In this document: positions 33,158 to 42,584 of the stretch, piece by piece | Layout of the letters: each line of letters opens with the position of its first letter | How positions within the stretch are numbered: the first letter of the stretch is position 1 | Assembly (NCBI RefSeq): GCF_900604935.1 | Contig: NZ_UWPC01000008.1 | Span: 1-64,000, forward strand | DNA: 64,000 bases | Direction: 5' to 3' | Source of the DNA: Vaginisenegalia massiliensis | GTDB lineage: Bacteria > Bacillota > Bacilli > Lactobacillales > Aerococcaceae | The notes under the pieces: model-generated | What the model was told of the DNA's origin: nothing | Database searches by the model: none | Seen by the model: only the letters and a program-made list of their open reading frames with translations | Position numbers and translations under genes: made by a program

Positions 33158-34081
33158 ATGAGCTCTCACACAATACTTGCTGATCGCCACACTATACAAG
33201 AGATGCAAGCCTACTACCAAGATTATTTAATTTCGCCAGTACCTTATAGCCAATTTCGTGCAAAAAAGCCGGGAGTCGTAATCACCGCTTACCAATCTGG
33301 CAAAGTCTTGTTTCAAGGATCAGACATTGAGAATGAAGTCGCTATTTGGTCCAGTATGAGTAAGGAAAAATCTCAGGTCTTTCTGCCTCCTGAGAGTGAA
33401 GCATCCACTATAAGCACAAAATGTTTAATAGGATCTGATGAAGTCGGCAATGGTTCCTATTTTGGTGCTCTTACCGTTTGTGCCGTCTATCTTGATCCAG
33501 AACACTTTTCTTTAGTTCAACAATTAGGAGTCAAAGATTCAAAGCTCCTCTCTGATTCGCAAATAAAACATTTAGCCCCAAAAATAAAAGCGTCGATACC
33601 CTATCATCTAACCACTTGTCCACCCGCCAAGTATAACCAAGTGAATCAAAAGCAAAATGCCAATGCTATCAAAGCCATTTTACATAATTTTACCCTCAAT
33701 CAACTCTGGCAAAAGCTGAATTCAAATCAACAAAAAGCGTGTGAAGGAATCTTAATCGATCAATTTACTCCAGAAAAACGCTATTGGGAATATGTCAGCG
33801 ATCAACCTAAAAACTGCCCGGGCCCCTATTATTTTCACCAAAAAGCTGAAAACATTCACCTAGCTGTGGCCTGTGCCTCGATTATAGCCCGCGCAGCCTT
33901 CCTTGAATCATTGGTTTCGTTAGGTCAACCATATGGTATCAAACTTTTATCTGGAGCTGGGACAGCCGTTGACCAGCAGGGACGTGACCTCGTTCAAGCT
34001 CACGGTCCCCAAGTCTTAAATCAAGTAGCCAAGTATCACTTCGCGAATACCAAGAAAATTCTCAACCACAATAAAAAATAA
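33158..34081 (+). CDS. rnhC: Ribonuclease HIII
   Basis: RNase HIII cleaves RNA in RNA-DNA hybrids such as R-loops and lagging-strand primers. The 307-residue protein has the N-terminal TBP-like substrate-binding domain (about 1-85). The catalytic domain contains GSDEVGNGSYFG (Asp94, Glu95), VKDSK near 128, ILIDQF with the third acidic residue, and an Asp/Glu-bearing C-terminal region. AAAGGAGTG precedes the ATG. It diverges from zapA, matching gene order in related bacteria. Confidence 0.95.
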   Translation: MSSHTILADRHTIQEMQAYYQDYLISPVPYSQFRAKKPGVVITAYQSGKVLFQGSDIENEVAIWSSMSKEKSQVFLPPESEASTISTKCLIGSDEVGNGSYFGALTVCAVYLDPEHFSLVQQLGVKDSKLLSDSQIKHLAPKIKASIPYHLTTCPPAKYNQVNQKQNANAIKAILHNFTLNQLWQKLNSNQQKACEGILIDQFTPEKRYWEYVSDQPKNCPGPYYFHQKAENIHLAVACASIIARAAFLESLVSLGQPYGIKLLSGAGTAVDQQGRDLVQAHGPQVLNQVAKYHFANTKKILNHNKK

Positions 34082-34096
34082 ATTGGTCAGCATGCA

Positions 34097-34139
34097 AAAA
34101 ACAGGCGGAAAACTCCTCAAGAGCTTTCTGCCTGTTTTT
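34097..34139. terminator. Bidirectional terminator between rnhC and the secreted protein gene
   Basis: AAAAACAGGC (34097-34106) pairs with GCCTGTTTTT (34130-34139), with further GGAAA/TTTCT pairing inside. T tracts follow in both directions. The two flanking genes converge here. Confidence 0.85.
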
Positions 34140-34154
34140 ATAATTAACGTGAAT

Positions 34155-35054
34155 TTACTCAGCTTTCAAGTACTCTGCAACACCGGTTTCTTTCATCACC
34201 TTTTCAAATTCAGCAAATTCAATTGGTTTTAATTGATCTCGAGTTTTCAAAGCCTTGTCCGTCGCTTTAAAGACCGTATCGGTATTTAAAGTTGGTCCGA
34301 CTTGTGGCTTTTGGCCTGATTCAGAAGCCGGTAAAACATGGTCTACTTTCATCTTCATATTCACTGATTGGTCTTTTGGATCAACCACTAACTTAATATC
34401 AATGTTAGTCGCTAATGGATCCGCTTGGACAAAGGATACAAAGAACGGTTTATCCTTAACAGAATCAAAATTGACATCAACGGAGACAACGTCACCTTTT
34501 TTCTGATATTTTTCAAATTTGACCCCTTTTGTTAAAAACGTTTCTAGTGGGGTTTCAATCTTTTCTTTACCCGTCATTTTTTCATTTTTAGGCAAGGCAA
34601 TCCATTTTGATTTAACCTTTTTCTCCAACTCTTTTACTTTATTTGCAAAATCAGGTTTTCCTTTGCCAAGTTGGGGTTCAGCAGCTTTTAATTCGCCGAT
34701 TAAATCACGAACCATAATACCATCTTGATAGATATAATACGCTGTTCGCGAATTAGTCATGAAATTATATTCTTCTGTATAGGTTGCGTTATTAGGACGA
34801 TCGAATCGGTAAATATTCTCTTGACCTTTTTTAGCTCCCTCCATTGTTGCCACCATTTCTACGCGATCAAGTTTACTAAAATCTTGTAATACACGTTTCA
34901 CGAAGGCTTCATTAGATAAATTTCCTTGATCAAAGTTGACAGTCTGAGCTGCATAGATGATCTGGTCACTCACTATCATTTGATGACTTACTAAAGGAGC
35001 TGTCGTCAAAGCAATCATACCACTCCACTTAACTAAAGACTTGATAAAACTCAT
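34155..35054 (-). CDS. Secreted protein of unknown function
   Basis: The 299-residue protein begins with a typical Sec signal peptide: MSFIKSLVK charged start, a hydrophobic core, and a probable cleavage after IIYA near residue 35. There is no cysteine lipobox and no LPxTG sorting motif, so it is probably released or held non-covalently. The mature part is beta-rich and Lys/Asp-rich; alternating strands (YRFDRPNNATYTEEYNFM, DIKLVVDPKDQSVNMKMKVD) resemble LolA/LppX-like half-barrels, but that is only a structural impression. AAAGGTGG precedes the ATG. It stands alone between a convergent rnhC and pheT. Confidence 0.7.
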   Translation of the reverse strand: MSFIKSLVKWSGMIALTTAPLVSHQMIVSDQIIYAAQTVNFDQGNLSNEAFVKRVLQDFSKLDRVEMVATMEGAKKGQENIYRFDRPNNATYTEEYNFMTNSRTAYYIYQDGIMVRDLIGELKAAEPQLGKGKPDFANKVKELEKKVKSKWIALPKNEKMTGKEKIETPLETFLTKGVKFEKYQKKGDVVSVDVNFDSVKDKPFFVSFVQADPLATNIDIKLVVDPKDQSVNMKMKVDHVLPASESGQKPQVGPTLNTDTVFKATDKALKTRDQLKPIEFAEFEKVMKETGVAEYLKAE

Positions 35055-35170
35055 GCTTTCTCCACCTTTCGCAATCTACATTTAGTTTAATTGAAAAGGC
35101 TTAAGAAGACAATGCCTATCAACCTTTTCTACTATGGCTTGAAGCTTTCGAATAAGAATTTACCGATTGA

Positions 35171-37594
35171 TTATCGAATTTCTAGACCTTCAATTTGGCT
35201 AAGTCCCGCTTCTACCGCTTGCATAGCAGCATTAACTTGGTCATCAGTTAGAGTCTGTTGAGGATCTTGGAAAGTTAATCGGTATGCTAATGATTTCTTC
35301 CCTGCTTGAATCCGGTCGCCCTGATAAAGGTCAAACAATTCAACTTGAATTAAAGATTGACCTCCTGTTTGTTGGATCGTGCTTTCTAATTCAAGATGAC
35401 TTTGATTTTCATCGACCAATAAAGCTAAATCTCGAGAAGTCGATGGGAATTTAGGGATTGGCTGTTGAGTTAAAGCTTGCCGTTGATAACCAAGTAATAA
35501 ATCAAAGTCAAGTTCAGCAAAATAAGTATCCTGATCAAGGTCAAATTCTTTGCATAGGCTTGGATGTATTTGCCCCATGACACCAATAACCTCTTGGCCC
35601 AAGTAGATGCGTGCTGAGCGACCAGGATGAAGTTCAGCAATGGTTGAAATGGCTTCAAAGCGAAGCTCTTTATTAAAGCGCATAGCTTGTAAGTAAGACT
35701 CAACTATTCCTTTCAGATCATAGAAGTCAAAGTTTTGTTCTGCTTGATACCATGATTTAGCCAATTTTTGACCTGAAATTAGAATAGCTAAACGTTCTTG
35801 TTCCAAAGGTTGCTGATTACGACCTTGACCTAGGAAAACTTTCCCCATTTCATAAAAAGCGAGTGGTTTATTAGAACGAGCATGATTATATTTAGCAATT
35901 TCCATCAGGGCTGGCATCATAGATTGGCGAAGAACTGACCGATCTTCACTAATTGGAAAATCAAGTCGAACAAAGGCATGGGTATTTTGGGCCATTAACT
36001 GAGCCAGTTTTGGCGAAGTCAAAACATATGAAATAGTTTGGTTGAGTCCTAAACTTTCGCAAATTTGACGAGAATGTCTGACTAAACGTTGCTTGGCGTT
36101 CAATTTACCTGGAATGGAAGGAACACTTGGTAGAGTCGTTGGCAGGCGGTCATAACCATAAATCCGCGCAATTTCTTCAAGGATGTCTGCTTGAATCTGA
36201 ATATCCCAACGGCGGGCAGGAACCTTAACAGTAAATTCATTCTCACCTAAAATTAGACCAAAGCCAAGTCGATCAAAGACCTCTTGAAGCTCTTCTTGAC
36301 TTAATTTTATACCTAATTTAGCTGGTATCTGATCATAAGCTAGACTGACTTCTTGTTCTTTGGCAGCTTGATTGATGATTTCTTTAACATTTGGACTGAC
36401 TTGTCCCATACCTAATTGGGCAATCAGTTGAGCCGCTTCCGTCCCTGCTTGGTCTAAAATAGCCTGATTAATTCCCTTTTCAAAACGGCTTGACGATTCT
36501 GAACGTAAATTGTATCGCTTAGCTGTATTTCGAATATGAACCGGTTCAAAAACAGCTGTCTCTAAGAGTACGTTTTTAGTCTTAGCGGTCACTTCGGTAG
36601 CTAAGCCTCCCATCACCCCAGCTAATGCAAGAGCTTGGCCTCCTGAAGCTATTACAATATCTTGATCGGTTAATGACCGTTCTTGACCATCCAAAGTGGT
36701 TAATTGATCGTTCGAATTCGCCAATTGGACGGCCATTTGTTTGGATGGTAAACAATCATAATCAAAAGCATGCATTGGTTGACCATAGGTTAAAAGGGCA
36801 TAATTGGTAATATCCACTACATTGTTTAACGGACGAATACCCGCCTTCATTAATCGCATTTGCAACCAAAGGGGACTTTCTTGAATCGTCACATTTTGAA
36901 TCAAGCGCAACTGATACCGGTCCGATAATGAAGGATCTGCGATCGAGATAGTTAAATCAGTCAGACCATCTTCTTGACCTAATTGAAGTGCTTTGTGAAG
37001 GGGTTCAAAATGAGGAGTTTGTTTAACAATAGCCCCAATTTCATACGCAGAACCATACATACTTAAGGCATCGGCACGGTTAGGCGTAATTGATAATTCC
37101 AAAATTGGATCATCTAACTTCAGATAGTCAATAATATCGGCCCCCACTGGTGCATCGGCTGGCAAGATAAAGAGTCCATCAGCATAGTTCTTAGGTACAA
37201 CTGAATCACTAAAACCTAATTCCTGTAAGGCACAAAGCATACCATTTGATTCTTGCCCTCGTAGCTTACCTTCTTTGATCGTAATGCCACCAGGTAGCGT
37301 AGCTCCTGGTAAGGCAACGATCACTTTTGCACCTTGAACAACATTAGGTGCACCGCAGACAATTTGTCTTAATGATTCTTGGCCAACATCAACTTGACAG
37401 ATATGTAAATGATCACTGTCAGGATGATCAACCATGGTCATTACTTGTCCAACACATAAATGACTCAAGCCATCAGCAAAGTTACTCACGCCCTCAATTT
37501 CAATACCTGTTCGTGACATTTTATCGGCAATAACATCTGCTGACCATTCACTTAAATCGAGAAAATCATTCAGCCATTCAATTGATAGATACAT
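35171..37594 (-). CDS. pheT: Phenylalanine-tRNA ligase beta subunit
   Basis: PheT forms the alpha2-beta2 phenylalanyl-tRNA synthetase with PheS. The 807 residues show the expected order: an N-terminal tRNA-binding (EMAP-like) domain near 40-150, the B3/B4 editing domain near 210-390 (SSSRFEKGI), the B5 DNA-binding-like domain near 405-475, a catalytic-like domain, and the C-terminal FDX-ACB domain (FPSTSRDLALLV to the end). The start codon overlaps the pheS stop (TAATG), typical of stoichiometric subunits. Expression is set by the pheS T-box leader. Confidence 0.97.
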   Translation of the reverse strand: MYLSIEWLNDFLDLSEWSADVIADKMSRTGIEIEGVSNFADGLSHLCVGQVMTMVDHPDSDHLHICQVDVGQESLRQIVCGAPNVVQGAKVIVALPGATLPGGITIKEGKLRGQESNGMLCALQELGFSDSVVPKNYADGLFILPADAPVGADIIDYLKLDDPILELSITPNRADALSMYGSAYEIGAIVKQTPHFEPLHKALQLGQEDGLTDLTISIADPSLSDRYQLRLIQNVTIQESPLWLQMRLMKAGIRPLNNVVDITNYALLTYGQPMHAFDYDCLPSKQMAVQLANSNDQLTTLDGQERSLTDQDIVIASGGQALALAGVMGGLATEVTAKTKNVLLETAVFEPVHIRNTAKRYNLRSESSSRFEKGINQAILDQAGTEAAQLIAQLGMGQVSPNVKEIINQAAKEQEVSLAYDQIPAKLGIKLSQEELQEVFDRLGFGLILGENEFTVKVPARRWDIQIQADILEEIARIYGYDRLPTTLPSVPSIPGKLNAKQRLVRHSRQICESLGLNQTISYVLTSPKLAQLMAQNTHAFVRLDFPISEDRSVLRQSMMPALMEIAKYNHARSNKPLAFYEMGKVFLGQGRNQQPLEQERLAILISGQKLAKSWYQAEQNFDFYDLKGIVESYLQAMRFNKELRFEAISTIAELHPGRSARIYLGQEVIGVMGQIHPSLCKEFDLDQDTYFAELDFDLLLGYQRQALTQQPIPKFPSTSRDLALLVDENQSHLELESTIQQTGGQSLIQVELFDLYQGDRIQAGKKSLAYRLTFQDPQQTLTDDQVNAAMQAVEAGLSQIEGLEIR

Positions 37595-38658
37595 TAATTT
37601 TGGCCTCCTTTGAATTGAGTTAAGAATCGTAAATCATTTTGATAAAAATGACGAATATCATCTACATTGTATTTCAACATAGCAACTCGATCTGGCCCCA
37701 TGCCAAATGCGAAACCAGAATAAACCGTTGAATCAATACCGGCCATCTCCAAGACATTTGGATGAACCATGCCTGCACCAAGAATTTCAATCCATCCGGT
37801 TTGTTTACATACATTACAGCCATCGCCCCCACACTTGAAACAAGAGACGTCTACTTCCACAGACGGTTCGGTGAATGGGAAGTAAGATGGACGCAAGCGA
37901 ATCGCACGCTCTTGGCCAAAAAGAGCTTGAGCAAATACTTCCAATGTTCCTTTCAAATCAGCCATAGTAATGTGTTTATCGACAACCAAACCTTCAATTT
38001 GGTGGAATTGATGTGAGTGAGTCGCATCATCATTATCACGACGAAAAACTTTCCCTGGGCTAATCATTTTTAAAGGTCCTTTAGTAAAATCGTGTTGTTC
38101 CATTACACGTGCTTGAACCGGAGACGTATGGGTCCGCATTAAGGTTTCTGGATCGATATAGAATGTATCTTGCATATCGCGAGCTGGGTGTGATTTAGGT
38201 AAGTTCATCATTTCAAAATTATAATGATCCATTTCAACTTCAGGTCCCTCAATGACTTGATAACCCATTCCAATAAATAAATCCTCAATTTCTTCCATCG
38301 TTTGGGTAATGATGTGACGCGTTCCCATTGGCATTTGCCGACCTGGCAAACTGATATCTAGTGCTTCACTAGCTAATTGTTGGTTAAGTGCACGGTGCTC
38401 TAATTCACTCTTTTTAGAATCAAAAGCTTGACTAAAGGCAGCTTTAAATTCATTCATTGCTTGACCTAAACGTGGACGGTCTTCATTAGAAAGCCCCTTC
38501 ATCGCGGCAGCGATTTGAGTTAACGCACCTTTTTTACCTAAATAAGTAACACGAATGTCATCCAATTGACTCAATGAATCACTAACTTCAATTTGCGGTA
38601 AAGCCTTATTAAGTAAGGCTGTTACAGCCTCAATGTGTTGCTGAATTTGATTTTCCAT
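37594..38658 (-). CDS. pheS: Phenylalanine-tRNA ligase alpha subunit
   Basis: PheS carries the class II catalytic core that activates phenylalanine and charges tRNA-Phe. In the 354-residue protein the N-terminal coiled coil (1-90) contacts tRNA. Motif 2 is [22 protein letters not shown], and motif 3 is [13 protein letters not shown] near 320. It lies downstream of a T-box leader and promoter and overlaps pheT by one base at the stop/start. Confidence 0.97.
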   Translation of the reverse strand: MENQIQQHIEAVTALLNKALPQIEVSDSLSQLDDIRVTYLGKKGALTQIAAAMKGLSNEDRPRLGQAMNEFKAAFSQAFDSKKSELEHRALNQQLASEALDISLPGRQMPMGTRHIITQTMEEIEDLFIGMGYQVIEGPEVEMDHYNFEMMNLPKSHPARDMQDTFYIDPETLMRTHTSPVQARVMEQHDFTKGPLKMISPGKVFRRDNDDATHSHQFHQIEGLVVDKHITMADLKGTLEVFAQALFGQERAIRLRPSYFPFTEPSVEVDVSCFKCGGDGCNVCKQTGWIEILGAGMVHPNVLEMAGIDSTVYSGFAFGMGPDRVAMLKYNVDDIRHFYQNDLRFLTQFKGGQN

Positions 38659-38686
38659 CTTGTCTCTCCTTTAATTTAATTCAAAA

Positions 38687-38944
38687 TAAAAAACCCCTCC
38701 CAAAAAGGGACGAGTTATCGTGGTACCACCCTTGTTCTTAGCTAAAAGGATTGCCCAAATAGTCTAAGCACTTGAAAGCCGGTAACCGCGGCAACGGTAT
38801 TTTTTTCAAACTTACGTTCTTAACAAATAAACTCCGAAATTGAATAGAAAAAATGACTTACTTACTTGCTTTCAGTCAAGGCAAGTATCCCTGTTGATGG
38901 CATTTCTTCACGATTTCATCATCGTCTGTTGCTTTATATCTCTT
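38687..38944 (-). promoter_or_regulatory. Phe T-box riboswitch before pheST
   Basis: The T-box element GGGTGGTACCACG lies at 38719-38731 (minus strand). It is followed by a terminator with GTCCC and GGGAG arms and TTTTTTA at 38687-38714. The upstream leader has the length and hairpins of stem I. The best specifier codon is TTC (Phe) at 38836-38838 within AATTTCGGAG. The UGGU in the T-box loop pairs with the acceptor end of a tRNA with A as discriminator, which fits tRNA-Phe. Uncharged tRNA would favour read-through. Confidence 0.9.
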
Positions 38945-38973
38945 AGTATACTTGACCAAATGGTCAACGTCAA
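38945..38973 (-). promoter_or_regulatory. pheST promoter with a palindrome filling its spacer
   Basis: TTGACG (38968-38973) and TATACT (38945-38950) on the minus strand are 17 bases apart. The spacer contains a perfect inverted repeat, TTGACCA-AA-TGGTCAA (38952-38967). This is an operator-like arrangement, in addition to the T-box downstream. The -35 box begins six bases past the stop codon of the HD-domain gene. Confidence 0.7.
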
Positions 38974-38979
38974 ACCCCT

Positions 38980-39495
38980 TTAAGCAAGGGTTTTATCCTG
39001 TTTTAATATAAGCCGTTTAATCGATAGCAAGCCTTGGCCAATACTCGCCCCAACAACCTCATAGATTGCACATTGTTTATCCATTAATGTCACAATATAA
39101 CTTTCAGGATATTTTGGCAAAGTCCATGTGCAACCAAACATATGCTTAAGAATAATATCTTGTTCAAGATCATTTAATTCGACTAGTTTCAAGGCATTTT
39201 CAAGAGCAATGCGCGGATGATTCTTCAGATGCCCAATACCGCCCACTAATTGAGGATAGTCTTGAGGATAATAGAAGAATAAATCGTGTAGTAAGCCTGC
39301 TCGAGCAATAGCCCGACAATCTAACTTAAAGCGTTTAGCCCAACAATATGAACGGTACGACACCGACAAGGAATGAGCCAAGCGATTTGTATAGTAATGA
39401 TGGCGGAAATTCGCCAAAGATTGGACTTCCTCCAATGCTAATAAGTCTTCAATAAGTGCTAGAAAAGTTGAATCTTGTCGCCATTTTTGCGTCAT
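38980..39495 (-). CDS. HD-domain phosphohydrolase-like protein
   Basis: The 171-residue soluble protein carries a metal-binding HD pattern: RLAHSLSVSYRSYCWAK (His near 41), then AGLLHDLFFY (His-Asp near 69), and later a conserved Asp in VTLMDKQCAIYE. Enzymes of this type hydrolyse phosphate mono- or diesters or nucleotides. The substrate cannot be deduced. It lies just upstream of the pheST promoter and downstream of a methyltransferase gene whose terminator separates them, so it is probably a single-gene unit. A weak hairpin spans its stop codon. Confidence 0.85.
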   Translation of the reverse strand: MTQKWRQDSTFLALIEDLLALEEVQSLANFRHHYYTNRLAHSLSVSYRSYCWAKRFKLDCRAIARAGLLHDLFFYYPQDYPQLVGGIGHLKNHPRIALENALKLVELNDLEQDIILKHMFGCTWTLPKYPESYIVTLMDKQCAIYEVVGASIGQGLLSIKRLILKQDKTLA

Positions 39496-39591
39496 GCTCT
39501 CACCTCTTTGTAGCTAGTGTAACAAACACGTGTAAATTTCCCGTGAATTTTTTGTAAAAGTTCAATCAACGCTTTGAAAAAGCATACCATA

Positions 39592-39644
39592 GAAAAAACA
39601 AGGCTAGCGTCATGCTTTAGACCGAACTTTAGCATAACACTAGC
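39592..39644 (-). terminator. Terminator of the rsuA-pepV-TrmH transcript
   Basis: GCTAGCGTCATGCT (39603-39616) pairs with AGCATAACACTAGC (39631-39644), with two mismatches. TTGTTTTTTC follows on the minus strand. Confidence 0.78.
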
Positions 39645-39654
39645 TTATCAATAC

Positions 39655-40425
39655 TTAACTAAAATAAAACATCAACACGGCTGCAGCCACACCAACATTT
39701 AAGGACTCCGCTTTTCCCTTCATAGGAATATAGATTTTTTGATCCGCAGCAGCAATCAAATCTGTCGCTAACCCTTGAGCTTCATTCCCCATTAGTAAGG
39801 CTAATGATTCATGCTCAAGATTCAAGCGTCGATAATCTTGCGCAGACTGGTGTAAAGCTGTGGCTAACACAGGAACGCCCGCTTGACGGAAAGTCTTAAT
39901 TAATGAATTCAATTCAGCCTGAACGATTGGCAAATGCCAAAGGGATCCCTGAGTCGAACGTAAAACTTTGTCATTATACAAATCCACTGTTCCTTTTCCT
40001 AAGACAACGCCATTAAATCCAGCAGCATCCGCTGTACGAATCATAGTTCCTAAGTTACCAGGATCTTGTATACGATCTAATAGAAGCCATTTGCCTTGCG
40101 ACCAATCTGGATCAAAAATCTGATTTGACAAGTCAATGACGGCAAAAATCCCTTGGGGTTTAACCGTCCCACTCAATTCTTTAGCCAAATCATCACTAAT
40201 CCAATGGATGAAAATGTTATCTGGCAAGGTCAAACTAGCCTCAACTAGGTCAAATGACTCAGTTAAAATTAAGTCTGTAATAGGCTGTTGATAGGTCAAA
40301 GCCTCTTCTACTAAATGCAACCCCTCAACCAAGTATGCTGCTTGCTGTTGACGTCCCTTACTGGTCAATAACTTACGCCATTCCTTAATTTTACCATTTT
40401 GTTTGGAACGAATAATTTCTTTCAT
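39655..40425 (-). CDS. TrmH/SpoU-family RNA 2'-O-methyltransferase
   Basis: The 256-residue protein has an N-terminal L30e-like RNA-binding domain (about 1-100). A SPOUT methyltransferase domain follows with motif 1 near RIQDPGNLGTMIRTADAAGF, motif 2 LLMGNEAQGL and motif 3 IPMKGKAESLNVGVAAAVL. Substrate is 23S rRNA or tRNA and is not decided by sequence; YsgA-type proteins lie near pheST in Bacillus as here. It begins four bases after the pepV stop and has no obvious Shine-Dalgarno site of its own, so translation is probably coupled. Confidence 0.92.
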   Translation of the reverse strand: MKEIIRSKQNGKIKEWRKLLTSKGRQQQAAYLVEGLHLVEEALTYQQPITDLILTESFDLVEASLTLPDNIFIHWISDDLAKELSGTVKPQGIFAVIDLSNQIFDPDWSQGKWLLLDRIQDPGNLGTMIRTADAAGFNGVVLGKGTVDLYNDKVLRSTQGSLWHLPIVQAELNSLIKTFRQAGVPVLATALHQSAQDYRRLNLEHESLALLMGNEAQGLATDLIAAADQKIYIPMKGKAESLNVGVAAAVLMFYFS

Positions 40426-40429
40426 TGGC

Positions 40430-41839
40430 TTAACGTGTTAAAAGATAAATAGCTTCAGCATAGATAGCTGTCGCTCTTAATAAATCGTCAACTGCAATAA
40501 ATTCATTGGCTTGGTGCATGGTATCAATAGAATCAGGGAAAAGCGCTCCATAAGCCACACCTCTTGGCATCAAACGGCCATAGGTTCCGCCTCCGATTGA
40601 CATTTCATGGGCAGGCAAACCTGTTTGCCGAGCATAAACATCCAATAAAGTCTTCACTAATGGATCATCAGCTGGCACATAATGGGGTTCTTTAGCATGA
40701 TCGTAGGCCATTTCAATCTCAAGTTGGTATGATTTGAGCGCATCTTTGATGGCTATCTCCATTTTTTCAGGTGTTTGCCCTGTTGGAAAACGGAAATTAA
40801 TGACGATTTGACCGCCTTCTAGATGATTGTAGTTGGCAATCCCAACATTCATCGAAACTTGTCCCATAACTTCATGCTCATATTGAACACCCAATTTTGA
40901 ACCATCTAAGCCAAGATGAAGATCCTCAGCTAAAACTTGAATAAATTCTTGAGCAGAAACTTGATTAAACTCAATATCTTTCAAGAATTGTGCCAAGAAA
41001 GTCGCTGCATTAACTCCTTTTTCGGGCGTTGAACCATGGGCCGCTTTACCAACCATTTCAAAGGTTGCCACATCACCATTCAATTCAACTGATCCTTTTA
41101 ATTGATGCTGTTCGAGATAAGCCGCGTAGTTTTGTGCTAGCTCTTCTGTATTCAATCCAGAAATAACCGCTTTTGCATCTTGAGGAACCATGTTCACCCG
41201 TAAACCAGCATTAAAGGATTCTAAGGTTGCACCTAATTCAGCCACTTCACTAGACTTGATATGTAAATGAGTTGAAATATTCCCTTTCTCCCCATTAATA
41301 ATTGGGAAATCAGCATCGGGAGAAAAACCGAAGTCTGGCATTTCTGCATGTTTGAAATAATAATCCATACAACCCCAGCCACTTTCTTCATCCGTTCCGA
41401 TAATTAAGTGCAAACGTTGATTTAATTCTAAACCAAGTTCCCTTAATAATTTTAAGGCAAAATAGGCTGCAACCGTTGGTCCCTTGTCGTCACTAGCTCC
41501 GCGGGCATAAATTCTATTGTCTTTTATGACTGGTTCAAACGGATCGGTTTCCCAACCTGTCCCAACCGGAACGACATCCACATGGCCTAGAATTCCAACG
41601 AGCTGGTCACCTGAGCCCACTTCAATCCGACCAGCCCAAGGGCCGAATTGTTTGGTTTGAAAGCCATCTTCTTGAGCCATGGCTAAGAATTCTTCTAAAG
41701 CAGCCTTTGGCCCTGGTCCAACTGGCGCGTCAGGACTAGCTAATTCATCCTCCCGAACCGAGGCAACACGCAAAATTCGAAATAAATCGGCAAATAACTC
41801 TTCTTTTCTTGCTGTAACTTCATCTAACCAACTAATCAT
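40430..41839 (-). CDS. pepV: Dipeptidase PepV
   Basis: PepV is a zinc-dependent cytoplasmic dipeptidase of the M20 family in lactic acid bacteria and relatives. The 469 residues contain GHVDVVPVG (His86), SDDKGP (Asp118), and the catalytic pair GTDEESG (Glu151, Glu152). The long lid domain inserts near 190-370. Length matches the family. It follows rsuA by 13 bases and precedes the TrmH-type gene by four. The rsuA, flippase and PepV grouping is also seen in bacilli (ytzG, ytgP, ytjP). Confidence 0.95.
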   Translation of the reverse strand: MISWLDEVTARKEELFADLFRILRVASVREDELASPDAPVGPGPKAALEEFLAMAQEDGFQTKQFGPWAGRIEVGSGDQLVGILGHVDVVPVGTGWETDPFEPVIKDNRIYARGASDDKGPTVAAYFALKLLRELGLELNQRLHLIIGTDEESGWGCMDYYFKHAEMPDFGFSPDADFPIINGEKGNISTHLHIKSSEVAELGATLESFNAGLRVNMVPQDAKAVISGLNTEELAQNYAAYLEQHQLKGSVELNGDVATFEMVGKAAHGSTPEKGVNAATFLAQFLKDIEFNQVSAQEFIQVLAEDLHLGLDGSKLGVQYEHEVMGQVSMNVGIANYNHLEGGQIVINFRFPTGQTPEKMEIAIKDALKSYQLEIEMAYDHAKEPHYVPADDPLVKTLLDVYARQTGLPAHEMSIGGGTYGRLMPRGVAYGALFPDSIDTMHQANEFIAVDDLLRATAIYAEAIYLLTR

Positions 41840-41852
41840 TCTACATTCTCCT

Positions 41853-42584
41853 TTATTTTATCAGGCCAAAAGCGACTAAATTTTCTTCCTCTTTGGGTGT
41901 TAAAGGCCGATAGTGTCCACGTGGTAAATCCGTGGGTAAGACTAAAGGACCCATTTGTATCCGTTCTAATGATAAGACTTCTTTATCCACTTTATGAAAC
42001 ATTCGTTTCACTTGGTGAAATTTGCCTTCATGGATTTCTACTTCAATCCAAGATTGTTCTTTTTCTGGATTCACTTGCAAAATCAATAGCTGAGCAGGTT
42101 GAGTGATAAAATCTCCTAAATCCATTCCTTTAGCAAAGGCATCAACATCATCATTAGAAACGACACCTTGAATTAAAGCTCGGTAACGCTTAGCCACTTT
42201 CTTATTAGGGGCAAGTAATTGATGAGCCAGATTTCCATTATTCGTTAACAACAAAAGACCGGTTGTATCTTTATCTAAACGGCCTACTGGAAATAAGCCG
42301 ACATTTTGTAATTTTAGACTCAAATCATCGATGACTGTCGGCTGATGTGAATCTTCTGTTGCTGATAAGCGACCGGCCGCTTTATTCATTAATAAATAAT
42401 AATAAGCTTGATAACGCAAAGGTTCCCCATGAACCAAAACCTGATCCTGCTTTTCATTCACTTTTACTGAGCCATCCTTAATGAGAACCCCATTAACTAT
42501 CACGGCTTTATCACTCAATAATTTCTTAACTTCTTTACGACTGCCAAAACCACTATTGGCTAATAATTTATCTAATCGCATCAT
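41853..42584 (-). CDS. rsuA: 16S rRNA pseudouridine-516 synthase
   Basis: RsuA isomerises U516 (E. coli numbering) of 16S rRNA. The 243-residue protein has an N-terminal S4 RNA-binding domain (1-60, LDKLLANSGFGSRKEVKKLL) and the catalytic aspartate in GRLDKDTTGLLLLTN (Asp104). Its ATG overlaps the flippase stop (TAATG), so the pair is translationally coupled, as in B. subtilis (ytgP-ytzG). Confidence 0.94.
   Translation of the reverse strand: MMRLDKLLANSGFGSRKEVKKLLSDKAVIVNGVLIKDGSVKVNEKQDQVLVHGEPLRYQAYYYLLMNKAAGRLSATEDSHQPTVIDDLSLKLQNVGLFPVGRLDKDTTGLLLLTNNGNLAHQLLAPNKKVAKRYRALIQGVVSNDDVDAFAKGMDLGDFITQPAQLLILQVNPEKEQSWIEVEIHEGKFHQVKRMFHKVDKEVLSLERIQMGPLVLPTDLPRGHYRPLTPKEEENLVAFGLIK

Noticed and set aside
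34155-35054. Lipoprotein or wall-anchored protein
   Set aside because: There is no cysteine after the signal peptide and no LPxTG motif at the C-terminus.
39560-39590. cre-like sequence AAAGCGTTGA near the HD gene promoter
   Set aside because: Only the central CG and a few bases match the cre pattern; too degenerate to report.
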